Source of the DNA: Deinococcus aestuarii
GTDB lineage: Bacteria; Deinococcota; Deinococci; Deinococcales; Deinococcaceae
DNA: 64,000 nucleotides
NCBI RefSeq assembly: GCF_018863415.1
Contig: NZ_JAHKSN010000005.1
Coordinates: 124,001 to 188,000, forward strand
Reading direction: 5' to 3'
Shown: one piece after another, positions 52,430-60,985 of the stretch
How positions within the stretch are numbered: position 1 is the stretch's first letter
Layout of the letters: each line of letters begins with the position of its first letter
The notes under the pieces: model-generated
What the model saw: the letters and a program-made list of their open reading frames with translations, nothing else
Database searches by the model: none
What the model was told of the DNA's origin: nothing
Made by a program: the position numbers and the translations under genes

Positions 52430-54373
52430 ATGCGTGTGAACCCCAAGGCGATTGCGGTGCTCGGCCTGACCTGTCTTCTTGCGGCGTGCGGCGGCAATGG
52501 CGGCGGGGGGACGCCCTCGCAGCCGGTCAGCTCCATCTCGGGCCTGATCCTGGCGCCCGGGGCGCTGGGGTCCTCGGCCCAGGCGGGTGAGCTGACCCGG
52601 GAGACTCCCCCCGACTGGGCCACTCATGAATCGTGGTGGACCGACCCGGCGGCGGCGCGGGCGAGGCGGGAGGCGCGCGGGGTGGCCGCCGACGGGTCCG
52701 TTCCCGGCGAGTTCATCGTCAAGCGGCGCGGTTCGCTGAGCGCGCAGGCCCTCGCCACGCTCCGGGTCGGGGACACCTCGCTGCGGCTGGAGCGCCCGCT
52801 CGGGCTGCCGGGCGTGGGGCTGTACCGGGTGACCTCGGGCGGGGGGGCGGACGTGGCGGCCGTCGTGCAGGGGCTCGCCGCCCGCGCCGACGTGGAGTAC
52901 GCCCAGCCCAACGCCTACGTGCAGGCGCTGCGCACCCCCAACGACACGTACTTCCCGTTCCAGTGGGACGCTCAGGCGATGCGCCTTCCGGCGGCGTGGG
53001 ACGGGACCACCGGCAAGGCGGTCACGGTAGCGGTGGTGGACACGGGGATCGTGAACCACCCCGACCTCGCGGGCCGCATCCTGCCGGGCCTCGACATGGT
53101 GCAGGACGTGAACGACTCCGGCGACGGCGACGGGACCGACCTCAACCCCACCGACGAGGGCGGGGACACGGGCTACCACGGCTCGCACGTGGCGGGCACC
53201 ATCGCCGCCGCGAGCAACAACGGGGCCGGCATCGCGGGCGTGAGCTGGGGGGCGAAGATCCTGCCCATCCGCGTGCTGGGCACCTCGGGGGGCGGAACCC
53301 TCGACGACATCATCATCGGCACCTTCTGGGCGGCGGGCGGCACGGTCGAGGGCCTGCCCGCGAATCCCAATCCGGCGCAGGTCGTCAACCTCAGTCTGGG
53401 GGGCAAGCGTGCGTGCAGCCAGGTCGAGCAGGACCTGTTCGGCGCCCTGGCGAACGCGGGCGTGATCGCCGTGGTGGCGGCGGGCAACGAGGACGACAAC
53501 GCGGGCGGTTACGCCCCGGCGAGCTGCGGCAACGTGATCACCGTGGGCGCGACCGGCCCCGACGGCAAGCGGGCGCCCTACTCCAACTACGGGGCGCGCG
53601 TCGACGTGATGGCGCCGGGCGGCAACACCGAGCTGCTGCTGGAGATCGGCGGCAAGCGGATTCCCGGCGGCATCCTCAGCACCGTGGCCGACACGGACGA
53701 CGCCGGGCGGCTCGTCGCCACCTACGGAATCATGGAGGGCACCTCGATGGCCGCCCCCCACGTCGCGGGTCTGGTGGCCCTGATGAAGGGCGAGCAGCCG
53801 GGCCTGACCACCGCCCAGGCGCTCGCCCGCCTCAAGGCCACGAGCACGCCGCTGAGCAGTGCGGACTGCGGCGTGTCCGGTGGGTGCGGCGCCGGGCTGG
53901 TGAACGCGGCGGCGGCCCTGAGCACGTCGGGCGGCACGCCCACCCCGGCCCCCACGCCCGCGCCGACGCCCACCCCCGTGGGTCAGGTCCAGACGTTCGT
54001 CGCGGCCCTCTACCGCCTGTCCAGCGGCTACGACGAGAGCCGCAGCCACGCCGCCACGGTGCACCAGGACACGCTGCGCAAGACCTACACGCTCGGGGAA
54101 CTGGAGCCGGGCCGCTACAACGTGGCCGCGTGGCAGGACCTCGACGGTGACGAGGAGGTGGACGACGGCGAACCCTTCGGCCTCTACTACGACGCCGTGA
54201 ACAAGACCTTCGACGTGACCGTCGATAACGTCGCCCGCAAGATCATCGGCATCGACATCGACATGCAGCCCTACAGCGCGTCGGCCTCGGGTCAGGCCGC
54301 GCCCTTCGCCCGGTCCTCCGGCCCGCTGGACGCCCTCAGGGCGGCGGCAGAGGCCCGCACGGCGTCCCGCTGA
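52430..54373 (+). CDS. subtilisin-family (S8) serine protease lipoprotein
   Basis: The 647-aa protein has lipobox LAAC (C20), an inhibitor-like propeptide (about 90-165, PGEFIVKRRGSLS...VEYAQPN) and an S8 domain with catalytic D204 (VVDTGIVNHPDL), H250 (YHGSHVAGT) and S439 (GTSMAAPHVAGL). A Pro/Thr linker (about 500-520) and a C-terminal beta domain (LYRLSSGYDESRSHAATV, YNVAAWQDLDGDEEVDDGE) follow. Cell-surface proteolysis for nutrient use or protein maturation is likely. Complete triad. Confidence 0.92.
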   Translation: MRVNPKAIAVLGLTCLLAACGGNGGGGTPSQPVSSISGLILAPGALGSSAQAGELTRETPPDWATHESWWTDPAAARARREARGVAADGSVPGEFIVKRRGSLSAQALATLRVGDTSLRLERPLGLPGVGLYRVTSGGGADVAAVVQGLAARADVEYAQPNAYVQALRTPNDTYFPFQWDAQAMRLPAAWDGTTGKAVTVAVVDTGIVNHPDLAGRILPGLDMVQDVNDSGDGDGTDLNPTDEGGDTGYHGSHVAGTIAAASNNGAGIAGVSWGAKILPIRVLGTSGGGTLDDIIIGTFWAAGGTVEGLPANPNPAQVVNLSLGGKRACSQVEQDLFGALANAGVIAVVAAGNEDDNAGGYAPASCGNVITVGATGPDGKRAPYSNYGARVDVMAPGGNTELLLEIGGKRIPGGILSTVADTDDAGRLVATYGIMEGTSMAAPHVAGLVALMKGEQPGLTTAQALARLKATSTPLSSADCGVSGGCGAGLVNAAAALSTSGGTPTPAPTPAPTPTPVGQVQTFVAALYRLSSGYDESRSHAATVHQDTLRKTYTLGELEPGRYNVAAWQDLDGDEEVDDGEPFGLYYDAVNKTFDVTVDNVARKIIGIDIDMQPYSASASGQAAPFARSSGPLDALRAAAEARTASR

Positions 54374-54523
54374 CGGTCAACCCCGGCGCGCGGGGTGAAA
54401 CCGGGTCAGGCGCCCTCCTCCAGGGGTAGGCGCCCCGCCCCGGGCAGTCGAAGTGTGCGCGAACGGCGGCGATGTCCCACGGTTAACGGCTCGTAAGGGT
54501 CCCTCCGGGGTAGCCCGATCTGG
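54374..54523. other. intergenic region after the protease gene
   Basis: Nothing recognised apart from the 3' continuation of the membrane-protein remnant. Confidence 0.3.
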
Positions 54524-54643
54524 GCGATACAGGTTGGTCGGCAGCAGGAACGCGTACAGCAGCACCGGGTGGAGACCGGCCCGCACGGCGTAGACGATGA
54601 AGGACAGGTTGCCCGTGATCGCCAGCAGGCGCGGCGGCACCAT
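54524..54643 (-). pseudogene. remnant of a membrane protein gene
   Basis: The minus strand encodes PPRLLAITGNLSFIVYAVRA then GLHPVLLYAFLLPTNLYR. This resembles the first two TM segments of small membrane proteins found fused to or beside cyclic-nucleotide-binding domains. Homology ends at about 54524 and the upstream part is missing, so only a fragment remains. Confidence 0.4.
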
Positions 54644-55030
54644 GGCCCGCGTGCAGAAGGGGTCGTCACCCTACACGGGTGGTGCCTGGGCAGCCGGGTC
54701 ACCCTGGAGGCCGACCAGATGGTGACAGGCGTCAAGTCCTGATGCGTGACGGAGGATCAGGCCGTACCGAGGGTAGCCCGGTGAACCTCTCCCCTACCCC
54801 ACGGAGCCTCCGCGCGTCGGTGAGGTCAACGGTCAACGTTCGTGGCCGGGGTGGGCCGGACGCAGGGCAGGCGGGCCTTCAGGAGCCCGGAGACGGGGTT
54901 GCCTGCCACACCACATGAGGGCTCAGCCGAGCTGGGCACCGTTAGGCTACGGGCGAACAACTTGTCTCACCGCCCAGTTTCAACCCAGGGGCACATACCC
55001 GTGGCGGTCATCTGTCGGCAGAATGTGCCT
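54644..55030. other. transition region to lower GC without a recognisable gene
   Basis: No gene seen. GC falls to the right of about 54980, where the second partition module begins. Confidence 0.35.
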
Positions 55031-55190
55031 CAGTGTGTTGGTGTCTCAAAACACCTGTATGCCACAGAGTCAAATGGCGGCGACCCGGTTCGCATGTCAT
55101 TTACAAAGTCTGTATCCAGGGGAGCTTGGTGTGTTCTGAGGTTTCTATGTCCTGAGATATCAAGGTGTTGAAATACCAATGTTTCAAAGT
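55030..55190. repeat. AT-rich repeat region downstream of the second par module
   Basis: Contains TGTCTCAAAACACC (55041-55054), GGTGTTGAAATACC (about 55164-55177) and TGTTTCAAAG (55180-55189). These are variants of the TGTTTCAAAAC motif found upstream of the same operon. Likely partition-protein binding sites. Confidence 0.5.
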
Positions 55191-55453
55191 TCGCCGACAT
55201 CCTTGAGATACCGCTCGACGGCCTCTTCGACGAGATCGCGCACCTGGCGCCCGGATTTCACGGAATACAGGCGCAGCGGCTTGTGCACGGACTCGCGGAC
55301 CGCCACGTTGATCCGCCGCTCCTGCACCTCTGGTGTTGCTGTGTCCTGGGGTGCTGGTGTTTCCTGTTCGACCCTTGGCCGCTCGACCTCCCTGGCGCGG
55401 TTGGCAGCGCCGAGAAGGCCGCTGAGGTCCGTCTTGGGATTGGGCTTAGGCAT
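55184..55453 (-). CDS. small ribbon-helix-helix partition protein (ParG/CopG-like)
   Basis: The 89-aa protein has a flexible, charged N-terminus (1-47) and a C-terminal ribbon-helix-helix (RINVAVRESVHKPLRLYSVK followed by SGRQVRDLVEEAVERYL). This is the ParG-type layout where the tail stimulates the partner ATPase and the RHH binds operator/parS DNA. It overlaps the upstream ParA gene by 8 nt. Flanking AT-rich repeats are candidate targets. Confidence 0.75.
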   Translation of the reverse strand: MPKPNPKTDLSGLLGAANRAREVERPRVEQETPAPQDTATPEVQERRINVAVRESVHKPLRLYSVKSGRQVRDLVEEAVERYLKDVGEL

Positions 55454-56030
55454 CGATGCCCACCTCCGACAGCGCCTGGCGAAACGGGGTGAGCAGGGAA
55501 GAAGGGATCACGGACCCGAAGGCCCGGCGGTACTCGACGGACTTCTTGATGGCCGCGACCATCGGGTAACCGAGTTGCTCCAGCGCCTGCGGCATCGCGG
55601 CGCTGAGGTTGTCGTGCTCGACATAGTTGAGCAGCAGGCCCAGGCGGGCGCCCTCCTTGAAATGACCGTCGCGCAAGACGTCCATCGTGGGCTCAAGGCG
55701 GTCGATCTCGCCCTTGCCCGGTTGGATGGGCACCAGAATCACGTCAGACACCTTGGCGGTCGCCGCGAGGGTTTTGGGATCGTTGGGGGGCGTATCGACG
55801 ATCAGGTATTCGGCATCCAGCCGCATGGCCGCCTCCACCGGGCCGTACACCTGGAAGGGAAGCGGTGAGCCCTGCGCGCCCGCGTCGTTGGCCCAGGCCC
55901 GCGCCGACCCTTCCGGGTCGAGGTCCAGCACCGCCACGCGGTGGCGTTCGGAGAGCACCTGGGCGAGCCCCATGCTGCACAACGTCTTGCCCACGCCGCC
56001 CTTCCGGGACAGCAAGCTGATTCTTATCAC
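55446..56030 (-). CDS. small ParA-type partition ATPase (second partition module)
   Basis: The 194-aa protein lacks an N-terminal DNA-binding domain (type Ib ParA). Deviant Walker A RKGGVGKT is complete with signature Lys. VAVLDLDPEGSARAWAND, LIVDTPPN and DVILVPIQPGKGEIDRL follow. With the RHH protein it forms a ParF/ParG-like segregation system distinct from parAB at 43.5-45.1 kb. GTG 56030 is the start; an AT-rich repeat region lies upstream. Confidence 0.88.
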   Translation of the reverse strand: MIRISLLSRKGGVGKTLCSMGLAQVLSERHRVAVLDLDPEGSARAWANDAGAQGSPLPFQVYGPVEAAMRLDAEYLIVDTPPNDPKTLAATAKVSDVILVPIQPGKGEIDRLEPTMDVLRDGHFKEGARLGLLLNYVEHDNLSAAMPQALEQLGYPMVAAIKKSVEYRRAFGSVIPSSLLTPFRQALSEVGIDA

Positions 56031-56190
56031 ACAGAAACTCTATCACACCAAAACATTAGTGTATCTAGGTTTCTGAATACTAGAGTTTTGAAACATCAAA
56101 ATCAGAAAGTCTTGAGATAGCTGTGTGTAGTAACCTCAAAATTTTGAGACATTAATGTATCAGTGTTTCAAAACATCTGATTTTACCGTA
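56031..56190. repeat. AT-rich repeat/operator region upstream of the second par module
   Basis: Contains GTTTTGAAACATC (56085-56097), the perfect 14-bp palindrome CTCAAAATTTTGAG (56135-56148) and TGTTTCAAAACATC (56164-56177), the last inverted relative to the first. GC is far below the window average. Probable parS/operator of the ParF/ParG-like pair. Confidence 0.6.
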
Positions 56191-56547
56191 TGAGATGGGG
56201 CTCGGTCTCCGGTCCCGGTTCAAGGTGCCCCACGGGGGACGGGTTTAGGCCAGCAACCTCGCCGTGGCTCGTTCTGAGGATGTCCGCACGACGGCGGCCC
56301 GACAGGTTGCGGGGGCCTCGCTACCGTGACTGTTTCCCCGGTTTGTCCCGGCGGTCGTTTGGTGGCGCGTGGGGAGGGGAGAGGAGGGGCGATGAACCCG
56401 GGCGGAGAAAGGCGAGCACCGGGCAAGTCCTCCTGAGGCTCGCCCTGATCGGGACCCGTGCCTCGACAGCACGTCCTGCATGGCGCGGCTGGCGGTGTCA
56501 TTCCCGCTCGTGCCCTGGGTGCAGAGTGCCCGTCGCTTTGGACCTGC
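56191..56547. other. region without a recognisable gene
   Basis: GC-rich sequence between the second par module and the nasA-like remnant; no family-like translation. Confidence 0.35.
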
Positions 56548-57130
56548 GATGTTGTGGGCGTCTTTGGCAGCGGCAGCCTCACGAACGAGGAGACGTACCG
56601 GCTGGGCAGGGTCGCCCGGCTGGCGCTGAGGACCGCGACGAGCCTCGCCTTCCTGACCGGGCAGGGCAACGGCCAAGGTGGACGCAAGCACGGGCAAGAA
56701 GGCAGGCCAGCTTCCCGGCGCCCGCAGCCTGCGCAATCCCAGGCACTGCGCCGAGATCGCCGCCCTGTGGGGCTGCTCGCCGGGCGACCTGCCCCAGCCC
56801 GGCCGAAGTGCCCGGGGGCTGCTGAATGCCTGCGGCAAGCCTGGCGGCATCGAGGTCCTGATCGTCCTGGGCTCGAACCCGGTCGTCAGCGCGGCGGGGA
56901 CGGGGCAGGTCTGCGAACGCCTCCAGGCCCTGAGGCACCTCATCGTGATCGACTGCCTGCCGCATGAGACGGCGCGGCTCGCCACGCTCGTCCTCCCCGG
57001 CTCGATGTGGTGCGAGGAGGAGGGCACGACGGCCAACTTGACGGGCCGCGGGCCGCGCCCGATCACCGCCCCCGGCGCGGCCCGCGAGGACTGGCGCATC
57101 CTGTCCTTCTCAGCGCCGTGGTCTTCGTGA
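56548..57130 (+). pseudogene. remnant of a nasA-like molybdopterin oxidoreductase (assimilatory nitrate reductase type)
   Basis: Frame 1 reads DVVGVFGSGSLTNEETYRLGRVARLALRT (56548-56640) and then FLTGQGNGQGGRKHGQ. The reading frame then shifts and continues KAGQLPGARSLRNPRHCAEIAALWG... VLIVLGSNPVVS... LATLVLPGSMWCEEEGTTANLTGRG until about 57110. In intact relatives roughly 180 residues separate the first two segments, and about 150 more follow the last. So the gene has an internal deletion, a 1-nt frameshift and 3' truncation, plus loss of the N-terminal FeS part. Confidence 0.75.
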
Positions 57131-57292
57131 CCGGCATGTTGCGGCTCCGGGCGCTGGGGCGACAGGGCCTCGCCTGACGGCGGGGGCCGGGGACGGGTCC
57201 ACAGGGGTCCCGGGCTGTCCCGGCCTGAAAGAGGTCGGATGCTGGGGGGCGCCTCCGGGGTGAAGGGGGAGACGCCCCGGACCCTTTGACCC

Positions 57293-58156
57293 CTAGCCCC
57301 TCGCCCTGCGCTTGGGGACGCGGCGCAGGGTGGCCTGACCGTCCAGGGTGTGCCAGTACAGGCCGTCCTCGGAGTCGGGGCGGTGGTCGTGGCCGATGCG
57401 GCGCGAGGTTTCCGCCGCCGCCGCGGTGAGGTGCGTGGCGAGGCTGTCCTTGCGCCGCGTGAAGCGCCGCGTGGGCACCGAGAGGCTGATGGCCGCGATG
57501 ACCTCCGCGTTGGCGTTGCGGATGGGCGCGGCGACGCCGCACACGCCGGGGACATGCTCCTCGATGCACAGGGCGTAGCCCCGCTCGCGGGTGCGGGCGA
57601 GGTCGGAGAGCAGCTCGTCCTCACTGGTGATCGTGCCCGGCGTGTGGCGGTGCAGCAGCCCGGCCCCGCTCAGCCCCTCGACCTCCTCCGGGGGGCGGTG
57701 GGCCAGGATTACCTTGCCGGGCGCGGTCGCGTGTGGGGGCAGGGTGCCGCCGACGGGTGTGTCCACGGGGGAGGCTCCCCCCTCCACCCGGTCGATGCAG
57801 ATGGTCTGCCCGCCGTCGAAGGCGGCGAGGAGGACGGTCTCGCCCGTGACCCCCGCGAGGCGCGTCATCTCCTCGCGGGCGACGCGCCGCCAGGGGGTGT
57901 GCGACATCAGCACGGTGTTGAGCGCCATCACCCGGAAACCCAGGCGATAGCGCCCGGTCACGAAGCGGTGCAGCAGGCCGATGTGGGTCAGGGCGGTGAG
58001 CAGGGCGTGGGCGCCGCCCTTGGACATGCCCAGGTGCCGGGCCGCCTGCGTCACGCCGATCTCCGGGCTCTCCACGGTGAACAGCTCCAGCAGCCGCCCG
58101 ACGTTCTCGACCGACTGGACGCTGTGGGCGCCGGGCTTCAGGGGTGGCCCGGGCAC
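57293..58156 (-). CDS. IclR-family transcriptional regulator
   Basis: The 287-aa protein has an N-terminal winged helix (SVENVGRLLELFTVESPEIGVTQAARHLGMSKGGAHALLTAL) and a C-terminal IclR effector domain (ETVLLAAFDGGQTICIDRVEG, HATAPGKVILAH, GYALCIEEHVPGVCGVAAPI). GTG 58156 is 13 nt after the dehydratase stop on the same strand, so it is the last gene of the aroE-quiC transcript. It probably senses a pathway acid, alongside the other IclR at 60986. Confidence 0.88.
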   Translation of the reverse strand: MPGPPLKPGAHSVQSVENVGRLLELFTVESPEIGVTQAARHLGMSKGGAHALLTALTHIGLLHRFVTGRYRLGFRVMALNTVLMSHTPWRRVAREEMTRLAGVTGETVLLAAFDGGQTICIDRVEGGASPVDTPVGGTLPPHATAPGKVILAHRPPEEVEGLSGAGLLHRHTPGTITSEDELLSDLARTRERGYALCIEEHVPGVCGVAAPIRNANAEVIAAISLSVPTRRFTRRKDSLATHLTAAAAETSRRIGHDHRPDSEDGLYWHTLDGQATLRRVPKRRARG

Positions 58157-58169
58157 CGCCGCTCCCCGC

Positions 58170-60059
58170 TCATCCGCGCAGGGCCCCCCCGGCCCGGTCC
58201 CGCTCGTGGCGGGTGCTCAGGGCGTTCATCCGCACGGGGGCGTTCGCCGCGCCGAAGCCCAGGTAGCCGTCGCGCTGCACGACCTCGAAGAAGAAGCGGT
58301 CCTCGAAGGTGTTGGTATACACCTGCCGAAACTGCCCCGCGCCGTCTTGGTCGTACAGCAGGTTCAGGTGGCGCAGGGTCAGGAGCTCCTCGTCCGGCAG
58401 CAGGAAGCGCACGCCGAGGTCGTCGTAGTAGTTGCCGGGGATGTCGAGCAGTTCGGCGGCCCCCGGGTCGAGCGCCGCGGCCGTCTGCCGCAGGTCGTCC
58501 GTGGTGAAGGCGATATGGTGCACGCCCGCGCCCGAGAGCGCGTTCACGAAGCGGCCCGTGGCGGTGCGCCGACTCTCGGAGACGTTGAGGGGAAAGCTCA
58601 CCCGCCGGTCCCGGCTCACCAGGGCCCGGCTGCTCACCAGGCCGTAGGGGTCGGGCAGTTCGTGCAGCGGCTCCGGCTCCAGGCCGAACACCGTGCGGTA
58701 GAAGAGCACGAAGCTCCCCAGGCGGTCGGGCGGCAGCGCCTGCGCCACGTGGTCCACCCCGCGCAGCCCGGCGCCCCGGGGCGGCCTCGCCGTGCGGCGA
58801 AAGTCGGTGTGGTACACCTCGGCGGCCAGCGCGTCGTCCACCAGGCAAAAGAGCATCCCGTCGGGCGCGCGCAGGGCGGGGAGGCGCGACTCGCCCGCGC
58901 CCGTGCGCTCTTCCCATTCGGAGCACAGCAGGGCGCGCGCCCGCGCCAGGGCCCGGTCCACGTCGTCCACCCGCAATCCGACGGCGCACACCGAGGGCCC
59001 GTGGCCCTGGAAGAAGTCGGCGGCGTGGCTGTCGGGCTCGCTGTTCAGGGTGAGGTGGATGTCGCCCTGTTCGTGCAGCGTGACGGCCTTGGAGCGGTGG
59101 TGCCCGGTGCACGCGAACCCCAGCGCCTCCAGCCGCCGCGCCAGTCCCCGCGCGCCCGCCGGGTCCACCGCGAACTCCAGAAACTCGTAGCCCCGGAACT
59201 CGGGCGGGGCGGGCAGGCTCGTCGCCCCCGCCTCGGCCTCCACCCACAGCAGCGACCGCAGGCCGTCGTGCGCGATCAGGGATGCCGACGCCGCGCGGAA
59301 CTCGTCGTTGAAGACCTCCAGCGACAGGGGCCCCGTGTACCCCGCCCGCACGAGGTCGCGGGTAAAGCCCGCCACGTCGAGGTCCCCCTGCCCCGGGAAG
59401 TTGCGGTGATGGCGGCTCCACGACAGCACGTCCATGCTCTTGCGCGGGCTGTCGGCGAGCTGCGCGAAAAACAGCTTTCCCGGCGGCACCGTCTCCGCCA
59501 GCCCCTCCAGCGTGTCCCCCACCGCGAGCGTGTGGAAGGAGTCGAGGATCAGCCCCAGCGCGGGGTGGTCGGCCCGGCGCACGATCTCCCAGGCCTGGCG
59601 CCAGCGGTTGACGTGCCGCCCCCACGCCAGCGCCTCGTAGCCCACCTTCAGGCCGCGCGCGTGGGCCCGCCCCGCCATCTCACGCAGGTCGGCGGCGGCG
59701 CGCTCCGGGTCGTCTTGCGCGAGGTCTTGCACGTTGCTGCACACGAGCACCATCGGCGCCCCGAGCTGCTCCATCAGGTCGAACTTGCGCTCGGCCCGGT
59801 CGAGACCCCGCTGACGGTAGGCGTCCGGCATCGCCTCGAAATCGCGGAAGGGCTGGAAGAGGGTGATCTCCAGGCCCAGGTCGGCCGCGAGCCGCCGCAC
59901 CTCGGCGGGCGTGCCCCGGTGGTTGAGAAGGTCCTGCTCGAAGACCTCGATGCCGCCGAAGCCGATGTCCGCCGCCGCCCGCATCTTTTCCGGCAGGGTG
60001 CCGCTCAGGGACACCGTGGCGATGGACTTCCGGAAGGGTCCGCGTGGGGCCGGGGTCAT
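58170..60059 (-). CDS. quiC: bifunctional 3-dehydroshikimate dehydratase / 4-hydroxyphenylpyruvate dioxygenase-like protein
   Basis: The 629-aa protein has an N-terminal sugar-isomerase-type TIM barrel (about 1-290; ATVSLSGTLPEKMRAAADIGFGGIEVFE, GYEALAWGRHVNRW, LGLILDSFHTLA, LSLEVFNDEFR). It converts 3-dehydroshikimate to protocatechuate. The C-terminal VOC half resembles HPPD (metal ligands in GVDHVAQAL, GVHHIAFTTDD and FFFEVVQR). Two-domain QuiC proteins of this length are known. ATG 60059 overlaps the aroE stop by 4 nt. The second domain may be structural or act on an aromatic product. Confidence 0.9.
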   Translation of the reverse strand: MTPAPRGPFRKSIATVSLSGTLPEKMRAAADIGFGGIEVFEQDLLNHRGTPAEVRRLAADLGLEITLFQPFRDFEAMPDAYRQRGLDRAERKFDLMEQLGAPMVLVCSNVQDLAQDDPERAAADLREMAGRAHARGLKVGYEALAWGRHVNRWRQAWEIVRRADHPALGLILDSFHTLAVGDTLEGLAETVPPGKLFFAQLADSPRKSMDVLSWSRHHRNFPGQGDLDVAGFTRDLVRAGYTGPLSLEVFNDEFRAASASLIAHDGLRSLLWVEAEAGATSLPAPPEFRGYEFLEFAVDPAGARGLARRLEALGFACTGHHRSKAVTLHEQGDIHLTLNSEPDSHAADFFQGHGPSVCAVGLRVDDVDRALARARALLCSEWEERTGAGESRLPALRAPDGMLFCLVDDALAAEVYHTDFRRTARPPRGAGLRGVDHVAQALPPDRLGSFVLFYRTVFGLEPEPLHELPDPYGLVSSRALVSRDRRVSFPLNVSESRRTATGRFVNALSGAGVHHIAFTTDDLRQTAAALDPGAAELLDIPGNYYDDLGVRFLLPDEELLTLRHLNLLYDQDGAGQFRQVYTNTFEDRFFFEVVQRDGYLGFGAANAPVRMNALSTRHERDRAGGALRG

Positions 60060-60952
60060 GCGCCCGCCACCCCCGCCGGGGGCGCGATCAGCCGCTCGAA
60101 GTGCGCGAGCATCCGGCCCAGGTCGGGCCGCAGGCCGCTGAACAGCTCGAAGGCGCGGGCCGCCTGGTACACGGCCATGTACCCGCCGTGGACGGTGGCG
60201 CACCCCCGCGCCCGGGCCACCCTCAGCAGCTCGGTCTCCAGCGGCACGTACACGACCTCCGCCACCCACTGCCCCGGGCGCAGCCACGCCGCCGGGAGGG
60301 GCAGGCCCGGGTGCGCGGCCATGCCGGTCGGCGTGGCGTGGATCAGGCCGTCCGCCTCCCGCATGGCCGCCTCCAGGCTCTCCCCGGCCTCGACCCGCCG
60401 CCCGGGAAACTGGGCCCCGAGCCGGGCGGCGAGCGCCTGAGCCCGCTCCCGGTCCCGGTCGAAGAGGGTCAGGCGCTCCACCCCCAGCCCCAGCGCCGCG
60501 TGCGCCACCGCCGCCCCCGCCCCGCCCGCGCCGAGCTGGACCGCGTGCGTGAGGGCCGCGTCCGGCAACCCGCGCCGGAAGCCCTGCGCAAAGCCCCAGC
60601 CGTCGGTGTTGTGGCCGATCCGCCGGCCTTCCCGGAAGACGACGGTGTTCACCGCCCCCAGCGCCCGCGCCTCGGGGGACAGCTCGTCCAGATGCCGGAT
60701 CACCCGCTGCTTGCAGGGATGGGTGATGTTCAGGCCGCCGAAGCCGGTGACCTGGGCGGCGCGCAGGAGTTCCGGCAGGGCGTCCGGGGTCAGTCCCAGC
60801 ACGTCGAGGTCCATCAGGCGGTACAGGCAGCGCCGTCCGTGGGCGTCTCCCTCCGCCTCGTGCAGGGCGGGGGAGAGCGACTTCCCGATGCCGCTGCCGA
60901 TCAGGCCGGTGAGGAGGCGGGGGGCGTCGGGGGCCGTGTGGGTCGGGATCAT
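60056..60952 (-). CDS. shikimate/quinate dehydrogenase (AroE family)
   Basis: The 298-aa protein has the AroE substrate site SLSPALHEAEGD, catalytic Lys in NITHPCKQ, Asp in NTDGWGFAQGF, Rossmann motif GAGGAGAAVAHAAL and C-terminal GGYMAVYQAARAFELF. The strand after the glycine motif ends FDRDRERA, where biosynthetic NADP-dependent AroE has NRT. The Asp suggests NAD and a catabolic quinate/shikimate dehydrogenase. It lies between a PcaR-like regulator and quiC in one operon. Confidence 0.87.
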   Translation of the reverse strand: MIPTHTAPDAPRLLTGLIGSGIGKSLSPALHEAEGDAHGRRCLYRLMDLDVLGLTPDALPELLRAAQVTGFGGLNITHPCKQRVIRHLDELSPEARALGAVNTVVFREGRRIGHNTDGWGFAQGFRRGLPDAALTHAVQLGAGGAGAAVAHAALGLGVERLTLFDRDRERAQALAARLGAQFPGRRVEAGESLEAAMREADGLIHATPTGMAAHPGLPLPAAWLRPGQWVAEVVYVPLETELLRVARARGCATVHGGYMAVYQAARAFELFSGLRPDLGRMLAHFERLIAPPAGVAGA

Positions 60953-60985
60953 GGGACTCCTTGGGGGCGTGGGGCGCGGGGAGGC

